Positions 15,495 to 24,930 of a DNA stretch of 46,863 nucleotides are shown here, piece after piece. The translations under genes were made by a program, and so were the position numbers. Under the pieces are notes generated by a model, which saw only the letters and a list, made by a program, of their open reading frames with translations, searched no databases and was not told the origin of the DNA. Source of the DNA: Candidatus Gastranaerophilales bacterium (GTDB lineage: Bacteria > Cyanobacteriota > Vampirovibrionia > Gastranaerophilales > Gastranaerophilaceae); contig CANRHZ010000010.1 in assembly GCA_947630535.1 (NCBI GenBank), positions 1 to 46,863 of the forward strand. Direction: 5' to 3'. Numbering within the stretch: position 1 is the stretch's first letter; each line of letters begins with the position of its first letter.

Positions 15495-15873
15495 TTTGAT
15501 AAATTATTTTTCCTATGTGGTTTTATTTTTAGTGTAAAAAAAACACTTTATTCTCTATGCTTATATTATTACCCCAAATTTTTAATTTGTCAACCCCTAT
15601 ATAAATTTTTTGGAAACCCACATATAGTAAATGTTTTACTCAAATTAAAAAATATTTTTTCTAAATTTTAATAAAAAGTGTTCATTTGACAATTAAAAAA
15701 TAACCCTACCCGATAATTAAATTTTACCCGACTCTCTAATTGACAAAAATTATCTTTGTTTGACCAAAAATAAATTTTTATATCCGCTATACGGTTAATA
15801 GACTGCTTTGTAATTTTTTCAAAACAAAAAAAGAACTAATATCATAAACTATAATTAACTTTGGAAAATATTT
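15495..15873. other. Intergenic region before the efflux operon
   Basis: Strongly AT-rich, no ORF with a ribosome site. CTATAAT at 15849-15855, about 20 nt before ATG 15874, is a likely -10 box for the efflux operon. No riboswitch-like fold recognised. Confidence 0.5.
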
Positions 15874-17196
15874 ATGTATAAAACTTTCCTTTTAATTTTA
15901 TCCTTTTGCTTTTCTTTTCTTTCGGTATCGGCTAAAGCGGCAAATTCCTATGCAATAAACCTTGAGTGGTTTAACAACTTTAATGACGAGCTTCTTGTTC
16001 AATATATAGTTGAGGGGCTTAATTACAATAAAGACGTAAGAATTGCAAAAAATAACATCTTAAAATCAAGACAGGAAAAAAACTTAAAAATTTCTGATGA
16101 ATTTTTCAATGTTGATGTGGGCGCAAATTACCTTCTTTTAAAAATTCCAAAAACCGCAATACCATTTAATGACATACAAACAAACAGTTTTGCGCTCCCT
16201 TTTGTCGTAATGTGGGAAATTGACTATCTTGGGAAAAATTATAATAAAATCCAAAAGGCAAGATTTGATATCGAAAACTCCTGTTTTGATTTAAAGTCGG
16301 CAAATTTACTTGTGGCAACGGAAATTGCATCAAGTTATTTTAATATCTCAAGTTTAAATAAACAAATTGAATACAAAGAAATGATGGTTGATATGCTTGA
16401 TAAAATATATAAAAGAAGAAAAAAGATGTATGATTTCGGGGTTATATCTTCCATTGAAATTAATTTGGCCGAGGATTTATACCTAAGCGAAAGAAATTCG
16501 TTAAATAAACTCTTAAAAGAAAAAATCGCTTTTTTAACACAACTTGCACAACTAATGGGAAGAAGCCCTTATGAAATTGACGATATAAGGGTTAATCAAT
16601 TTGATAATATCACATATAAAGGGATTTACCCCGAAAACCTGAACGGGAGCATAATTTTAAACCGCCCAGATATTATGAAACTTGAAAACGAAATAAAAAA
16701 AGCAAAAATAGATATAACTATCGCAAAAAAGGATTTCTTACCAAAATTAAACGTGGCGGGGGTTCTTGTTTTTTCAACCGTTGTTCAAAATTTTGGCTGG
16801 AAGGGTGCGCTTGCAGGGCTGCTTGCGGGAGCAACCCAGAATATATTTGACGGCGGGAAAAGAATTTTCACCCTTAAAAAAACCAAAAGGGAATATGACA
16901 TAGCGCTTGAAAATTACCTTAAATATGACCTTATGGCCCTAAAAGAAGTCAATGACGCTCTTTACAATTTAAAATACGATTATGAAATTTATTTGGGAGA
17001 AGAAAAAAGGGCAAATCTTGAAAATTCAAATTTTATAAAAATTTATAACTCTTATAATAAGGGTGCAAAAAGCTATATTGACTATGCAAATGAAAATATT
17101 CAAAACCTCAAAAGCAAAAATAACCTTGTATCCTCTAAAAATCAAAATTTTATTAACCTTATAACCCTTTATAAGGCTGTAGGCGGGGCGCTATAG
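15874..17196 (+). CDS. TolC/NodT-type outer-membrane efflux protein
   Basis: 440 aa. A signal peptide (KTFLLILSFCFSFLSVSAKA, cleavage near residue 22) has no lipobox Cys. Two repeated outer-membrane-efflux regions follow, with long helical stretches (around 90-230 and 270-430), an EIDYLGK segment like the family's W-E-D-x-x-GK motif, and the second-repeat landmark RPDIMKLENEIKKAKIDI. TolC-like trimers form the outer-membrane duct for periplasmic adaptors and inner-membrane pumps. First gene of a five-gene operon; the adaptor starts 3 nt after its stop. Confidence 0.88.
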   Translation: MYKTFLLILSFCFSFLSVSAKAANSYAINLEWFNNFNDELLVQYIVEGLNYNKDVRIAKNNILKSRQEKNLKISDEFFNVDVGANYLLLKIPKTAIPFNDIQTNSFALPFVVMWEIDYLGKNYNKIQKARFDIENSCFDLKSANLLVATEIASSYFNISSLNKQIEYKEMMVDMLDKIYKRRKKMYDFGVISSIEINLAEDLYLSERNSLNKLLKEKIAFLTQLAQLMGRSPYEIDDIRVNQFDNITYKGIYPENLNGSIILNRPDIMKLENEIKKAKIDITIAKKDFLPKLNVAGVLVFSTVVQNFGWKGALAGLLAGATQNIFDGGKRIFTLKKTKREYDIALENYLKYDLMALKEVNDALYNLKYDYEIYLGEEKRANLENSNFIKIYNSYNKGAKSYIDYANENIQNLKSKNNLVSSKNQNFINLITLYKAVGGAL

Positions 17197-17199
17197 ACT

Positions 17200-18024
17200 A
17201 TGAAGAAAGTTGTTATTATAGCTTTTATTGTTCTTTGTATTGTTTTTGGGGGGATTTATCTTTACTTTAAAAACAAAGATAAAAACACAATAACGCTTTT
17301 CGGGAATATCGAAATAAGGCAATCAGACCTTGCCTTTCGGGTATCGGGAAGGCTTATAAAACTTTATAAAGAAGAAGGGGACGAAGTAAAAGAGGGGGAA
17401 CTCTTAGCAGAAATTGACCCCGACACTTATAAAACGGCTCTAAACCTTTCAAAGGCGGATGTAAGAGAAAAAAGGGCTCAAAAGCTCCAAAAAGAGGCGG
17501 TTTATAATTATAACTATCCTCTTTGTTCGGATTTTACAATATCAAAAGAAGAATGCTCAAATTTAAAATACGAAAGGGATTATGCAAAAAGCGCATACGA
17601 CGCTTCGGTTGCAAATCTTGAAAAGGCGATTATAAATCTTGATGATACAAAGCTTTATGCCCCTTTTGACGGCATTGTCTTAAGCAGAATAAGAGAAAAA
17701 GGGACAATTTTAAATACGAATGACGTTGTATATTCAATTTCCATGGAAGAACCAATCTGGATAAGGGCATACATTGAAGAAAAAAATTTAGGAAAAATTA
17801 AACTCGGTCAAAGTGCGCTTGTATATACGGATTCAAGACCAAAAAACCCCTATTTGGCACATGTAGGTTTTATTTCCCCCGTTGCGGAATTTACTCCAAA
17901 AACCGTTGAAACGGCAACCTTAAGAACCGATTTAGTTTACAGACTCAGAATAATCATAGATAAAAAAGACCCCTATTTAAGGCAGGGAATGCCCGTTACC
18001 GTGAGGATAAAAAATGAGGGATGA
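17200..18024 (+). CDS. HlyD/YbhG-type periplasmic adaptor protein
   Basis: 274 aa. One N-terminal membrane anchor (VVIIAFIVLCIVFGGIYLYF, residues 4-23), then the first lipoyl half (FRVSGRLIKLYKEEGDEVKEGELLAEID), a helical hairpin of about 70 residues, the second lipoyl half (LYAPFDGIVLSRIREKGTILN) and a beta-barrel domain to the end. It joins the ABC-2 pump to the TolC-like duct. Its 3' end overlaps the ATPase gene by 11 nt. Confidence 0.88.
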   Translation: MKKVVIIAFIVLCIVFGGIYLYFKNKDKNTITLFGNIEIRQSDLAFRVSGRLIKLYKEEGDEVKEGELLAEIDPDTYKTALNLSKADVREKRAQKLQKEAVYNYNYPLCSDFTISKEECSNLKYERDYAKSAYDASVANLEKAIINLDDTKLYAPFDGIVLSRIREKGTILNTNDVVYSISMEEPIWIRAYIEEKNLGKIKLGQSALVYTDSRPKNPYLAHVGFISPVAEFTPKTVETATLRTDLVYRLRIIIDKKDPYLRQGMPVTVRIKNEG

Positions 18025-19738
18025 TATTTTATTGAGCGTAAAAAATTTGAATAAAAAATTTTTTGATACAGAAGTTATAAAAGATATATCATTTACCCTG
18101 AAAAAAGGTCAAAAAGCCGCATTAATAGGCCCTGACGGCTCCGGAAAAACCACTCTTTTAAGACTTATATCGGGACTGATGCTCTCAGATAATGCCTGCA
18201 AAAATAAAGATGATAAATCAATTTTGATAGATAACCTCTCCCCAAATACTGATTTATTAAAAATTAAAAAAATTATAGGATATATGCCCCAAACATTCGG
18301 GTTGTATGAAGATTTAACGGTTGAAGAAAATTTAAAGCTCTATGCCGGCTTAAAAAATGTTAAAAAGGAAGAACAAAATGAGCTTTTTGAAACTTTATTG
18401 AATTTTAGCGGTCTTACCAACTTTAAAGACAGAATATCGGGGGCACTTTCAGGCGGAATGAAACAAAAACTCGGGTTATCCTGTACCCTTTTATCAAGAC
18501 CCAAGCTTTTACTTTTAGATGAACCCTCAGTCGGGGTAGACCCCGTTTCAAGGAGAGATTTAATCCAAATAACGGACAAGTTGTCTAATGAAAATAATAT
18601 AGGGATAATCTGGGCTACAAGCTACTTAGATGAGGCAAAGTTTTTTGATAAGGCAATTTTACTAAAAGAAGGTAAAAAAATATACGACGGCACCCCGAAT
18701 AATGCCAAAAAAGTAATGGAAGGGCTTGTTTTTCATGTTAATCCGAAAAATCAAGATAAAAGAGAGCTTCTTGATTTAATAGTAAAAAATGAAAAGGGAA
18801 TTTCAGATGCCATTATAGAAGGGGATAAAATCAGGGTTGTTTTTGAAAACAAAGAAGCAATCAAATTTTTTAAATACGAAAAAGAAGAAATTGAGCCTAT
18901 CTTTGAAGATTTTGTTATGTGCGCCCTTGGCGGAAGGAACCCTGCATTCTATACAACAACAATAAAACCTAAAACAAATCCAATAGACATCCCCTATATT
19001 GAAGCAAACGGCTTAAGCAAAATTTATAAAACAAAAAACGGCGAATTTAAGGCGGCAGACAATATAACTTTCAAGGTTTCAAGGGGGGAAATATTCGGGC
19101 TTTTAGGGCCAAACGGCGCAGGGAAATCCACAACTTTTAAAATGCTGATAGGGCTTATTAAATCAAGCGGGGGAAATTCTAAAATAATGGGTTTTGATAT
19201 AAAAGAAAACCCCCTTGAAGCAAAGAAAAATTTCGGTTATATGGCACAAAAATTTTCTTTATTCGGGAATTTAAGCGTAAGGCAAAACATTGATTTTTTT
19301 AGGGGCGTATATTCCATAAAAGAAAATAAAAAAGAGGAGATACAAAAAATAATCGAAGGAATGGAACTTGACAGATACCTTGATAAAAATGCTTCAAGCT
19401 TGCCTTTGGGGTTTAAACAGAGGCTTGCCCTTTTGTGCGCCACAATTCATAATCCTCCTGTTTTATTTTTGGATGAGCCCACATCAGGGGTTGACCCCAT
19501 TTCAAGGAGAGAATTTTGGATGAGGATAAATGAACTTACCAAACATAAAACCACCGTTCTAATTACCACACATTTTATGGATGAAGCCCAATTTTGCGAC
19601 AGAATCGCTCTTGTCTATAAAGGAAAAATTTTAATAACCGATACCCCCGACAACCTTAAAAATTCGGTAAAATCGGAAAAATTGAAAAACCCCACAATGG
19701 AAGATGCTTTTATAGAAATTATCAAAAAGGCAAATTGA
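18014..19738 (+). CDS. ABC transporter ATPase with two fused nucleotide-binding domains (YbhF-like)
   Basis: 574 aa, two complete NBDs in one chain. NBD1: Walker A GPDGSGKTTLL (about 39-49), signature LSGGMKQKLGL, Walker B LLLLDEPSVGVDP. NBD2: Walker A GPNGAGKSTTF (about 363-373), degenerate signature LPLGFKQRLAL, Walker B VLFLDEPTSGVDP, H-loop TTHFMDEA. The tandem arrangement and the two separate permease genes that follow match YbhFSR-type drug exporters. Residues near 280-320 form a linker. Confidence 0.9.
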   Translation: MRDDILLSVKNLNKKFFDTEVIKDISFTLKKGQKAALIGPDGSGKTTLLRLISGLMLSDNACKNKDDKSILIDNLSPNTDLLKIKKIIGYMPQTFGLYEDLTVEENLKLYAGLKNVKKEEQNELFETLLNFSGLTNFKDRISGALSGGMKQKLGLSCTLLSRPKLLLLDEPSVGVDPVSRRDLIQITDKLSNENNIGIIWATSYLDEAKFFDKAILLKEGKKIYDGTPNNAKKVMEGLVFHVNPKNQDKRELLDLIVKNEKGISDAIIEGDKIRVVFENKEAIKFFKYEKEEIEPIFEDFVMCALGGRNPAFYTTTIKPKTNPIDIPYIEANGLSKIYKTKNGEFKAADNITFKVSRGEIFGLLGPNGAGKSTTFKMLIGLIKSSGGNSKIMGFDIKENPLEAKKNFGYMAQKFSLFGNLSVRQNIDFFRGVYSIKENKKEEIQKIIEGMELDRYLDKNASSLPLGFKQRLALLCATIHNPPVLFLDEPTSGVDPISRREFWMRINELTKHKTTVLITTHFMDEAQFCDRIALVYKGKILITDTPDNLKNSVKSEKLKNPTMEDAFIEIIKKAN

Positions 19739-19741
19739 AAT

Positions 19742-20866
19742 ATGAATTACAATATAGTTAAAGTTTTCACAATAAAAGAGTTTAAGCAAATTTTAAGGGA
19801 TATATCAAGCATATTAATTGCGTTTTTTCTTCCTTTGATTTTGTTATTTTTATTTGGTTTCGGGATAAATTTTGATACAAATACCGTTAAAATCGGGGTA
19901 ATAAACGAGGATAACACCCCTTTAAGCCGTGACATTATACAGAGCCTTATTAATTCAAGATACCTTGATGTAAGTTTTCAAAAAACACAAAACGAAGCTT
20001 CAAAACTCTTATCCGGAGGCAAAATAAGAGGATATGTAACATTTCCCAATAACTTTTCCGTTGAATATAAAAAAAATAAAACGGCAAAAATTCAAATTAT
20101 AACAGACGGCACAGAGCCAAACACCGCAAAATTTGTTTCCTCTTATGTAAAAGGAAGCATTCAATCTTACCTTGATTATAAGGCAAATGAAGTTAAAAAT
20201 ATCAGCCCGAAAGAAAATATCAACCCCATTGTAAGATCCTGGTATAACCCCGCACTAAAGAGCACTTACTTTGTTTTACCGGGGTCTTTGGCTATTATTA
20301 TGACAATGACGGGAACCGTCCTAACCGCCCTTGTTATTGCAAGAGAATGGGAAAGGGGAACAATGGAAGCCCTTTTAACAACGGAGATTACCAAAGAAGA
20401 ATTTGTTTTATCAAAATATATTGCCTACTTTATTTTGGGTTTTTTATCAATTGTGTTTTGCCTTTTTGTAATTATTGTGTTTTTTAGAGTCCCTTTTTAT
20501 GGCTCGTATATCATTCTTTTAATTGTATCTTCCCTTTTTATGCTCAATGGAATAGGGATGGGGCTTTTAATTTCAACCGTTTTTAAAGACCAGTTTACAT
20601 CAAGCCAGATAGCGGGCACCGTTGGTTTTATGCCCTCTATGATGTTATCGGGGCTCATATATGAAATTGATTCCATGCCCCCTTTTATAAGGGCATTATC
20701 TTATATAATCCCTGCAAAATATTATGTATCCGCAATTACAAGCCTATTTTTATCGGGAGTGGTAGTTAAAACGCTTATTTTAAATTCTCTTTATATGCTT
20801 CTTTTTTCGTTTGTAATGTACATACTTGTCTTGAAAAACACAAAAGAGAGGATTGAAGAATGCTAA
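19742..20866 (+). CDS. ABC-2 type permease (YbhS-like)
   Basis: 374 aa. One N-terminal membrane helix (ILIAFFLPLILLFLFGFGI), a large extracytoplasmic domain (about 45-180), then five more hydrophobic helices. The family signature is visible as AREWERGTMEALLTTEI between helices 2 and 3. It is one half of a heterodimeric export channel; the partner gene overlaps its end by 7 nt. Confidence 0.9.
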   Translation: MNYNIVKVFTIKEFKQILRDISSILIAFFLPLILLFLFGFGINFDTNTVKIGVINEDNTPLSRDIIQSLINSRYLDVSFQKTQNEASKLLSGGKIRGYVTFPNNFSVEYKKNKTAKIQIITDGTEPNTAKFVSSYVKGSIQSYLDYKANEVKNISPKENINPIVRSWYNPALKSTYFVLPGSLAIIMTMTGTVLTALVIAREWERGTMEALLTTEITKEEFVLSKYIAYFILGFLSIVFCLFVIIVFFRVPFYGSYIILLIVSSLFMLNGIGMGLLISTVFKDQFTSSQIAGTVGFMPSMMLSGLIYEIDSMPPFIRALSYIIPAKYYVSAITSLFLSGVVVKTLILNSLYMLLFSFVMYILVLKNTKERIEEC

Positions 20867-21975
20867 AAGAAAAGTATGGCGCACTATTCAGCCTTATAAA
20901 AAAGGAATTTTATTCTGTCTGGCGGGATAAAAAAACCCGCTCCGTCATATTTTTGCCCCCCATATTACAACTTTTTATATTCTCATACGCAGCCACTCTT
21001 GATATTCAAAATATAAAAATCGGGGTTTTAAACAGAGATAATACGGAAATTTCAAGAGAATTCATCCGCCAAATTAAATCGAGCAGATACTTTACCAAAA
21101 TATACAACCTGAAAAACGAAAATGAATTAAAAAGGGCAATGGATGAAGAAAAAATAAGGGTGGCAGTTTATATAAATAACGACTTTACAAAAAAATATAA
21201 AGCAAAAAATAATCCCGATATTTTAATTATCACAGACGGCAGACACACAAACGCAAGCCAAATTATAGGCGGGTATATATCTGAAATTGCAAGCTCCTTT
21301 ACTTTGATGGGGCAAAAGAAAAAAAATTCAATTATAGAGTTTGAAACAAAAGACAGATTTAACACAAACTTAAACTACCACTGGTTTATAGTTGCGTGTT
21401 TAACAGGTATATTGCCCATGACAACAGTTGTTTTGCTCTCCTCTTTATCCCTTGCAAGAGAAAAGGAAATGGGCACATTTGATGAATTAATTGTAGTACC
21501 GCTAAAACCCGTTGAAATTATAACGGGAAAGGTTATAATCCCTTTGCTTTTTGGAATTTTAGACGGGATTATAATATTAATTCTTGCTATCTTGTTTTTT
21601 AAAATCCCCTATCAAGGCTCGTTTATTTTATACGTTTTATCTCTTGCTTTATTTTTGCTCTCCGTTGTTGGTATCGGGCTTTTTATATCCTCTTGGGCAA
21701 AAACCCAGCAGCAGGCTATGCTTTATGTATTTATATTCATGTTCCCCGCCATAATGCTTTCAGGATACACAACCCCGATTGAAAACATTACCCCGAAAGC
21801 CTTACAATATTTAACCGTATTAAATCCTTTGAGGTTTTTCCTTGTAATTTCTAAAGGAATAATTTTAAAAAATATGAACTTATATTACGTTTCTTTAAAT
21901 TTAATTCCAATCATTATTATTTCAATAATAACTTTAATCGGGGCGGGGCGGGCTTTTAGAGGAAAGCTTGAATAA
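20860..21975 (+). CDS. ABC-2 type permease (YbhR-like), second subunit
   Basis: 371 aa with the same plan as its neighbour: helix near 28-45 (SVIFLPPILQLFIFSYAA), extracytoplasmic domain, then LAREKEMGTFDELIVVPLKP and C-terminal helices. Last gene of the TolC-adaptor-ATPase-permease-permease operon, which carries every part of a tripartite exporter. Substrate unknown; drugs, lipids or polyketide-like molecules are typical of the family. Confidence 0.9.
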   Translation: MLKEKYGALFSLIKKEFYSVWRDKKTRSVIFLPPILQLFIFSYAATLDIQNIKIGVLNRDNTEISREFIRQIKSSRYFTKIYNLKNENELKRAMDEEKIRVAVYINNDFTKKYKAKNNPDILIITDGRHTNASQIIGGYISEIASSFTLMGQKKKNSIIEFETKDRFNTNLNYHWFIVACLTGILPMTTVVLLSSLSLAREKEMGTFDELIVVPLKPVEIITGKVIIPLLFGILDGIIILILAILFFKIPYQGSFILYVLSLALFLLSVVGIGLFISSWAKTQQQAMLYVFIFMFPAIMLSGYTTPIENITPKALQYLTVLNPLRFFLVISKGIILKNMNLYYVSLNLIPIIIISIITLIGAGRAFRGKLE

Positions 21976-22017
21976 AACCTTCTCTTTAGAGTAATCAATG
22001 TATTTTTGACCGCTTTA

Positions 22018-22047
22018 TTGCATGGCGGGTAATTTTAATGGTATAAT
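22018..22047 (+). promoter_or_regulatory. Promoter of the third pilin-like gene
   Basis: TTGCAT (22018-22023), 18-nt spacer, TATAAT (22042-22047). Confidence 0.65.
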
Positions 22048-22082
22048 AACTTTGGTTCTAAATTATGAAAGGTAATTTAATT

Positions 22083-22775
22083 ATGAAAAAGAGCTTAGCT
22101 TTTACATTGGCAGAAGTATTGATTACTTTGGCTATTATTGGTGTAGTTGCTGCGATGACAATTCCTTCTGTTATTGTTAATACAAACCAATCAGAATTCA
22201 AAACAGGCTTAAGAAAAGCCGTTTCGGTTTTGAATTCATCTTTAACAATGAATATGGCACTTGAAGGTGAAACGCCATACGATAACGGAAACTTATTCGG
22301 ATACCTTCAACAACATATGTCTGTTATGAAATCAACAACAAAACTTGATTTCAATCATGATGGAAACTTGGCTTTCTATACAACAGACGGTATGAGATTT
22401 GAAATTCCTACAACTTCAAAAACTTTTATTATGCATGAATCAACAGGCTCTGATAATAATAACACACTTACATTCAACGACAAAGTTAATAATGGGGGTA
22501 CTTCCGGCGATTCAGTCAGCTACATCGGTGCTTGCGGTTCAAGCGGACTTGCAATTAATACAAATAACACCGCAAACCATCCTTGCATGATTATGGTTGA
22601 CGTTAACGGGGATAGAAAACCGAACCCGAATGCAAATAGCAATACTAACGGATACTTATTCCCTCAACCTAACGATAAACTCTTAAGGGATGTATTTACC
22701 ATCATGATTACTGATGAAAAAGCAATTCCTTATGGTGTTATAGCTCAAAAAGCTATGTATCAGGCTCAAAAATAA
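22083..22775 (+). CDS. Type IV pilin/pseudopilin-like protein
   Basis: 230 aa from ATG 22083, preferred over the in-frame ATG 22065 because GAAAGG lies 9-10 nt before it. A very short leader MKKSLA precedes the prepilin site F-TLAEVLITL and the helix AIIGVVAAMTIPSVIV. The rest is Asn/Thr/Gly-rich with a late Cys pair (GACGSSG and HPCMIMVDVNG), as in minor pilins with a disulfide loop and a possible calcium-type Asp/Asn loop (VDVNGDRKPNPN). Unlike the two genes at 2235-4326 it has no homopolymer tract and no lectin-like tail. Confidence 0.88.
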   Translation: MKKSLAFTLAEVLITLAIIGVVAAMTIPSVIVNTNQSEFKTGLRKAVSVLNSSLTMNMALEGETPYDNGNLFGYLQQHMSVMKSTTKLDFNHDGNLAFYTTDGMRFEIPTTSKTFIMHESTGSDNNNTLTFNDKVNNGGTSGDSVSYIGACGSSGLAINTNNTANHPCMIMVDVNGDRKPNPNANSNTNGYLFPQPNDKLLRDVFTIMITDEKAIPYGVIAQKAMYQAQK

Positions 22776-22800
22776 CACGCATGTTAAAAAAATAATTAAT

Positions 22801-22834
22801 AACCCCGTTTTTTATATCAAAAACGGGGTTTTAT
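22801..22834 (+). terminator. Terminator after the third pilin-like gene
   Basis: AACCCCGTTTTT pairs with AAAAACGGGGTT, followed by TTATT. Confidence 0.9.
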
Positions 22835-22863
22835 TATACAAATAAATGCAAATTAAAAATCAA

Positions 22864-22899
22864 AAAGCACCCCATTTTATTATAGCTATGGAGTGCTTT
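22864..22899 (-). terminator. Terminator of the RHH gene
   Basis: AAAGCACCCCAT / ATGGAGTGCTTT (one mismatch/wobble), followed on the minus strand by a T run. Confidence 0.75.
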
Positions 22900-22929
22900 A
22901 CAAACTTTTTAAACTCTATAATACTAATT

Positions 22930-23118
22930 TTAATCCAGCAAGGCTTCTAATATTGATGCATTTTTTGTTGCCAGTGTATTTTCTCTGATTTTTGATCTGT
23001 GGATATATGTTCTTAGAGCTTCACGGATAAGTTCCGAACGTGAACGATTTTCCGTGTCTGCAATTTGGTCGATTTCATCTAAAAATTTTTCGGGCATTGA
23101 AATTAAAACTCTTGCCAT
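22930..23118 (-). CDS. Ribbon-helix-helix (CopG/ParD-type) DNA-binding protein, orphan
   Basis: 62 aa. The N-terminal beta strand ARVLISMP is followed by two helices with the turn ENRSRSELIREALRTYI, the standard CopG/ParD/NikR RHH core. The short C-terminal tail is polar. AAAAGGAG lies upstream. RHH proteins of this size are usually antitoxins or autorepressors, but no toxin ORF lies next to it: upstream is a 156-nt gap and then the end of gcvPA on the same strand, downstream is its terminator. It may act on a distant promoter. Confidence 0.85.
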   Translation of the reverse strand: MARVLISMPEKFLDEIDQIADTENRSRSELIREALRTYIHRSKIRENTLATKNASILEALLD

Positions 23119-23274
23119 TTTTTATTCTCCTTTTAACTCTTTTTTTCTCTTTCCGTTTTCGAGGTTTTTCCTCTCTACATTTATATAAACAAATTATCTA
23201 TAAGAAAATTGCTTTTTTTATATTATTTTTATATATATTTGTAATAAATCTTAACAAAAGAGAACTTTGCTTGC

Positions 23275-24531
23275 CTATAGCCCTTTTAGGGCATTTACAT
23301 ATTCATATATATCATTGTCGTCAATAAATTCGGTTGCATGGATTGTAACGATATTTTCATCCGTTTTTATTCCGCCAAGAATATTGTTTTCTTTTAAAAT
23401 AGATAAATACTTATCAGGACTTATGCCCTCTTTCATTTTCACGCTAAAAGTGTTAAAAAAGTTTTTATTTACGGTTTTATACCCTATTTTATCAAGCTCA
23501 TAAGATAATTTATGGGCATAACAGTATCCCATATTTGCAATCTCACTTAAAGACTTTGCCCCGATTAAAGAGAGGTATAAAGTTGCACAAAGAGCCGTAA
23601 GTGCCTGATTTGAACAGATATTTCCCGTTGCCTTACTTCTTCTTATATGCTGCTCTCTGGCTTGAAGGGTTAAAACGTATGCGATTTTGCCTTCTCTATC
23701 TACTGTTTTTCCGACTATTCTTCCCGCAAGCTGCCTTTTATACTCATCTTTTGTGGATATAAACCCGCCGTATGCACCCCCGAAATTAAGCCCGAGACCA
23801 AAGGGCTGATAATCTCCCGCAATAATATCCGCAGCGGGCGGCTCTATAACAGAGAGGTTTGATATATCAACGCAAGCTATTATAAGCTCTTTTCCCTCTT
23901 TTTTGGGTATTTGATTTAATTCTCCGTCATATTCGGGGTATGAGTATATTTTGCCTGCATATATGACACCTTCATCAGGCGCACTTGATATTGTATAATC
24001 AATGTCTTGCGCCCAAAGATAGGTCTTTATAACTTCTATATAATTAGGGTTTAATTTATTTGAAATAAAAATGTTTTTTACTTTGTTAATCCTTACCGCC
24101 ATAAGGCAGCTTTCAGCACATGCACAGGCGCCGTCATACACGGATGCATTAGACACATCCATGCCTGTAAGGTTACATATCATGGATTGAAACTCGTACA
24201 TAATTTGTAATGTGCCTTGCGAAATTTCAGGCTGATAAGGGGTGTATGCCGATAAAAATTCAAATCTTGAAGCAACATAATTAATGGCAGAGGGTATATA
24301 TTTTTTTTGAGCCCCGCCGCCTAAGAAATTTATATAATCCGTTTTATTTTTCTTTGATATGCTATATAGCCTTTTTTGCGCTTGCATTTCGCTTATCGGA
24401 TTATAAAGCGCCAATTCCTCCATCCTGCATTCTTCAGGAATAGTTTCAAAAAATTTATCTATGCTAAAAGCATTGATTTCATCAAGCATTTTTTGTCTGA
24501 TGTCATCTGTGTGTGCTTCAAAATTCCTCAT
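23275..24531 (-). CDS. gcvPA: Glycine dehydrogenase (decarboxylating) subunit 1
   Basis: 418 aa, the N-terminal half of P protein as found in two-subunit enzymes. Landmarks: NFLGGGAQKKYIPSAINYVASR, TPYQPEISQGTLQIMYEFQSMICNLTGMD split by conserved residues, SVYDGACACAESC, and GADY-like IAGDYQPFGLGLNFGGAYGG. With GcvPB, GcvH and GcvT it splits glycine to CO2, ammonia and methylene-THF. The PLP-binding subunit GcvPB is not encoded downstream, where the operon normally continues. It starts 6 nt after gcvH. Confidence 0.92.
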   Translation of the reverse strand: MRNFEAHTDDIRQKMLDEINAFSIDKFFETIPEECRMEELALYNPISEMQAQKRLYSISKKNKTDYINFLGGGAQKKYIPSAINYVASRFEFLSAYTPYQPEISQGTLQIMYEFQSMICNLTGMDVSNASVYDGACACAESCLMAVRINKVKNIFISNKLNPNYIEVIKTYLWAQDIDYTISSAPDEGVIYAGKIYSYPEYDGELNQIPKKEGKELIIACVDISNLSVIEPPAADIIAGDYQPFGLGLNFGGAYGGFISTKDEYKRQLAGRIVGKTVDREGKIAYVLTLQAREQHIRRSKATGNICSNQALTALCATLYLSLIGAKSLSEIANMGYCYAHKLSYELDKIGYKTVNKNFFNTFSVKMKEGISPDKYLSILKENNILGGIKTDENIVTIHATEFIDDNDIYEYVNALKGL

Positions 24532-24537
24532 TGTTTT

Positions 24538-24930
24538 TTATGCTACTTCTTCTTTATAATCTTCATATTCAAGAAGCCCTACCGTATCTTCGCTCGGGTT
24601 TGATGCTTCAATTTTAACCAGCCAGCCTTTTTCATAACAGTCCTCATTGATAATTTCGGGCGAATTAATAATCGCTTCATTAACTTCAACAATTTTGCCG
24701 CCAATGGGCATGTATATTTCAGATGCCGCCTTAACCGATTCTATTGTTGCAAAAACTTCATTTTTTGAAAAGCTTGCGCCTATTTCAGGGAGTTCAACAA
24801 AAACAATATCTCCCAATTGCTCAATTGCATAATCCGTTAAGCCTATTGTGCAAAGGTCTCCATCTTCTAAAACCCATTCATGGGTGCTAGAACAAAGTAT
24901 TCCTTCAGGTACTTTTGTTTGTTCGCTCAT
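24538..24930 (-). CDS. gcvH: Glycine cleavage system H protein
   Basis: 130 aa. The lipoylated lysine lies in TIESVKAASEIYMPIGG, and the surrounding strands (EWVLEDGDLCTIGLTDYA, LGDIVFVELPEIG) are typical. It carries the aminomethyl group between P, T and L proteins. Its start overlaps the end of gcvT by 4 nt (ATGA type), so the two are translationally coupled. Confidence 0.95.
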   Translation of the reverse strand: MSEQTKVPEGILCSSTHEWVLEDGDLCTIGLTDYAIEQLGDIVFVELPEIGASFSKNEVFATIESVKAASEIYMPIGGKIVEVNEAIINSPEIINEDCYEKGWLVKIEASNPSEDTVGLLEYEDYKEEVA

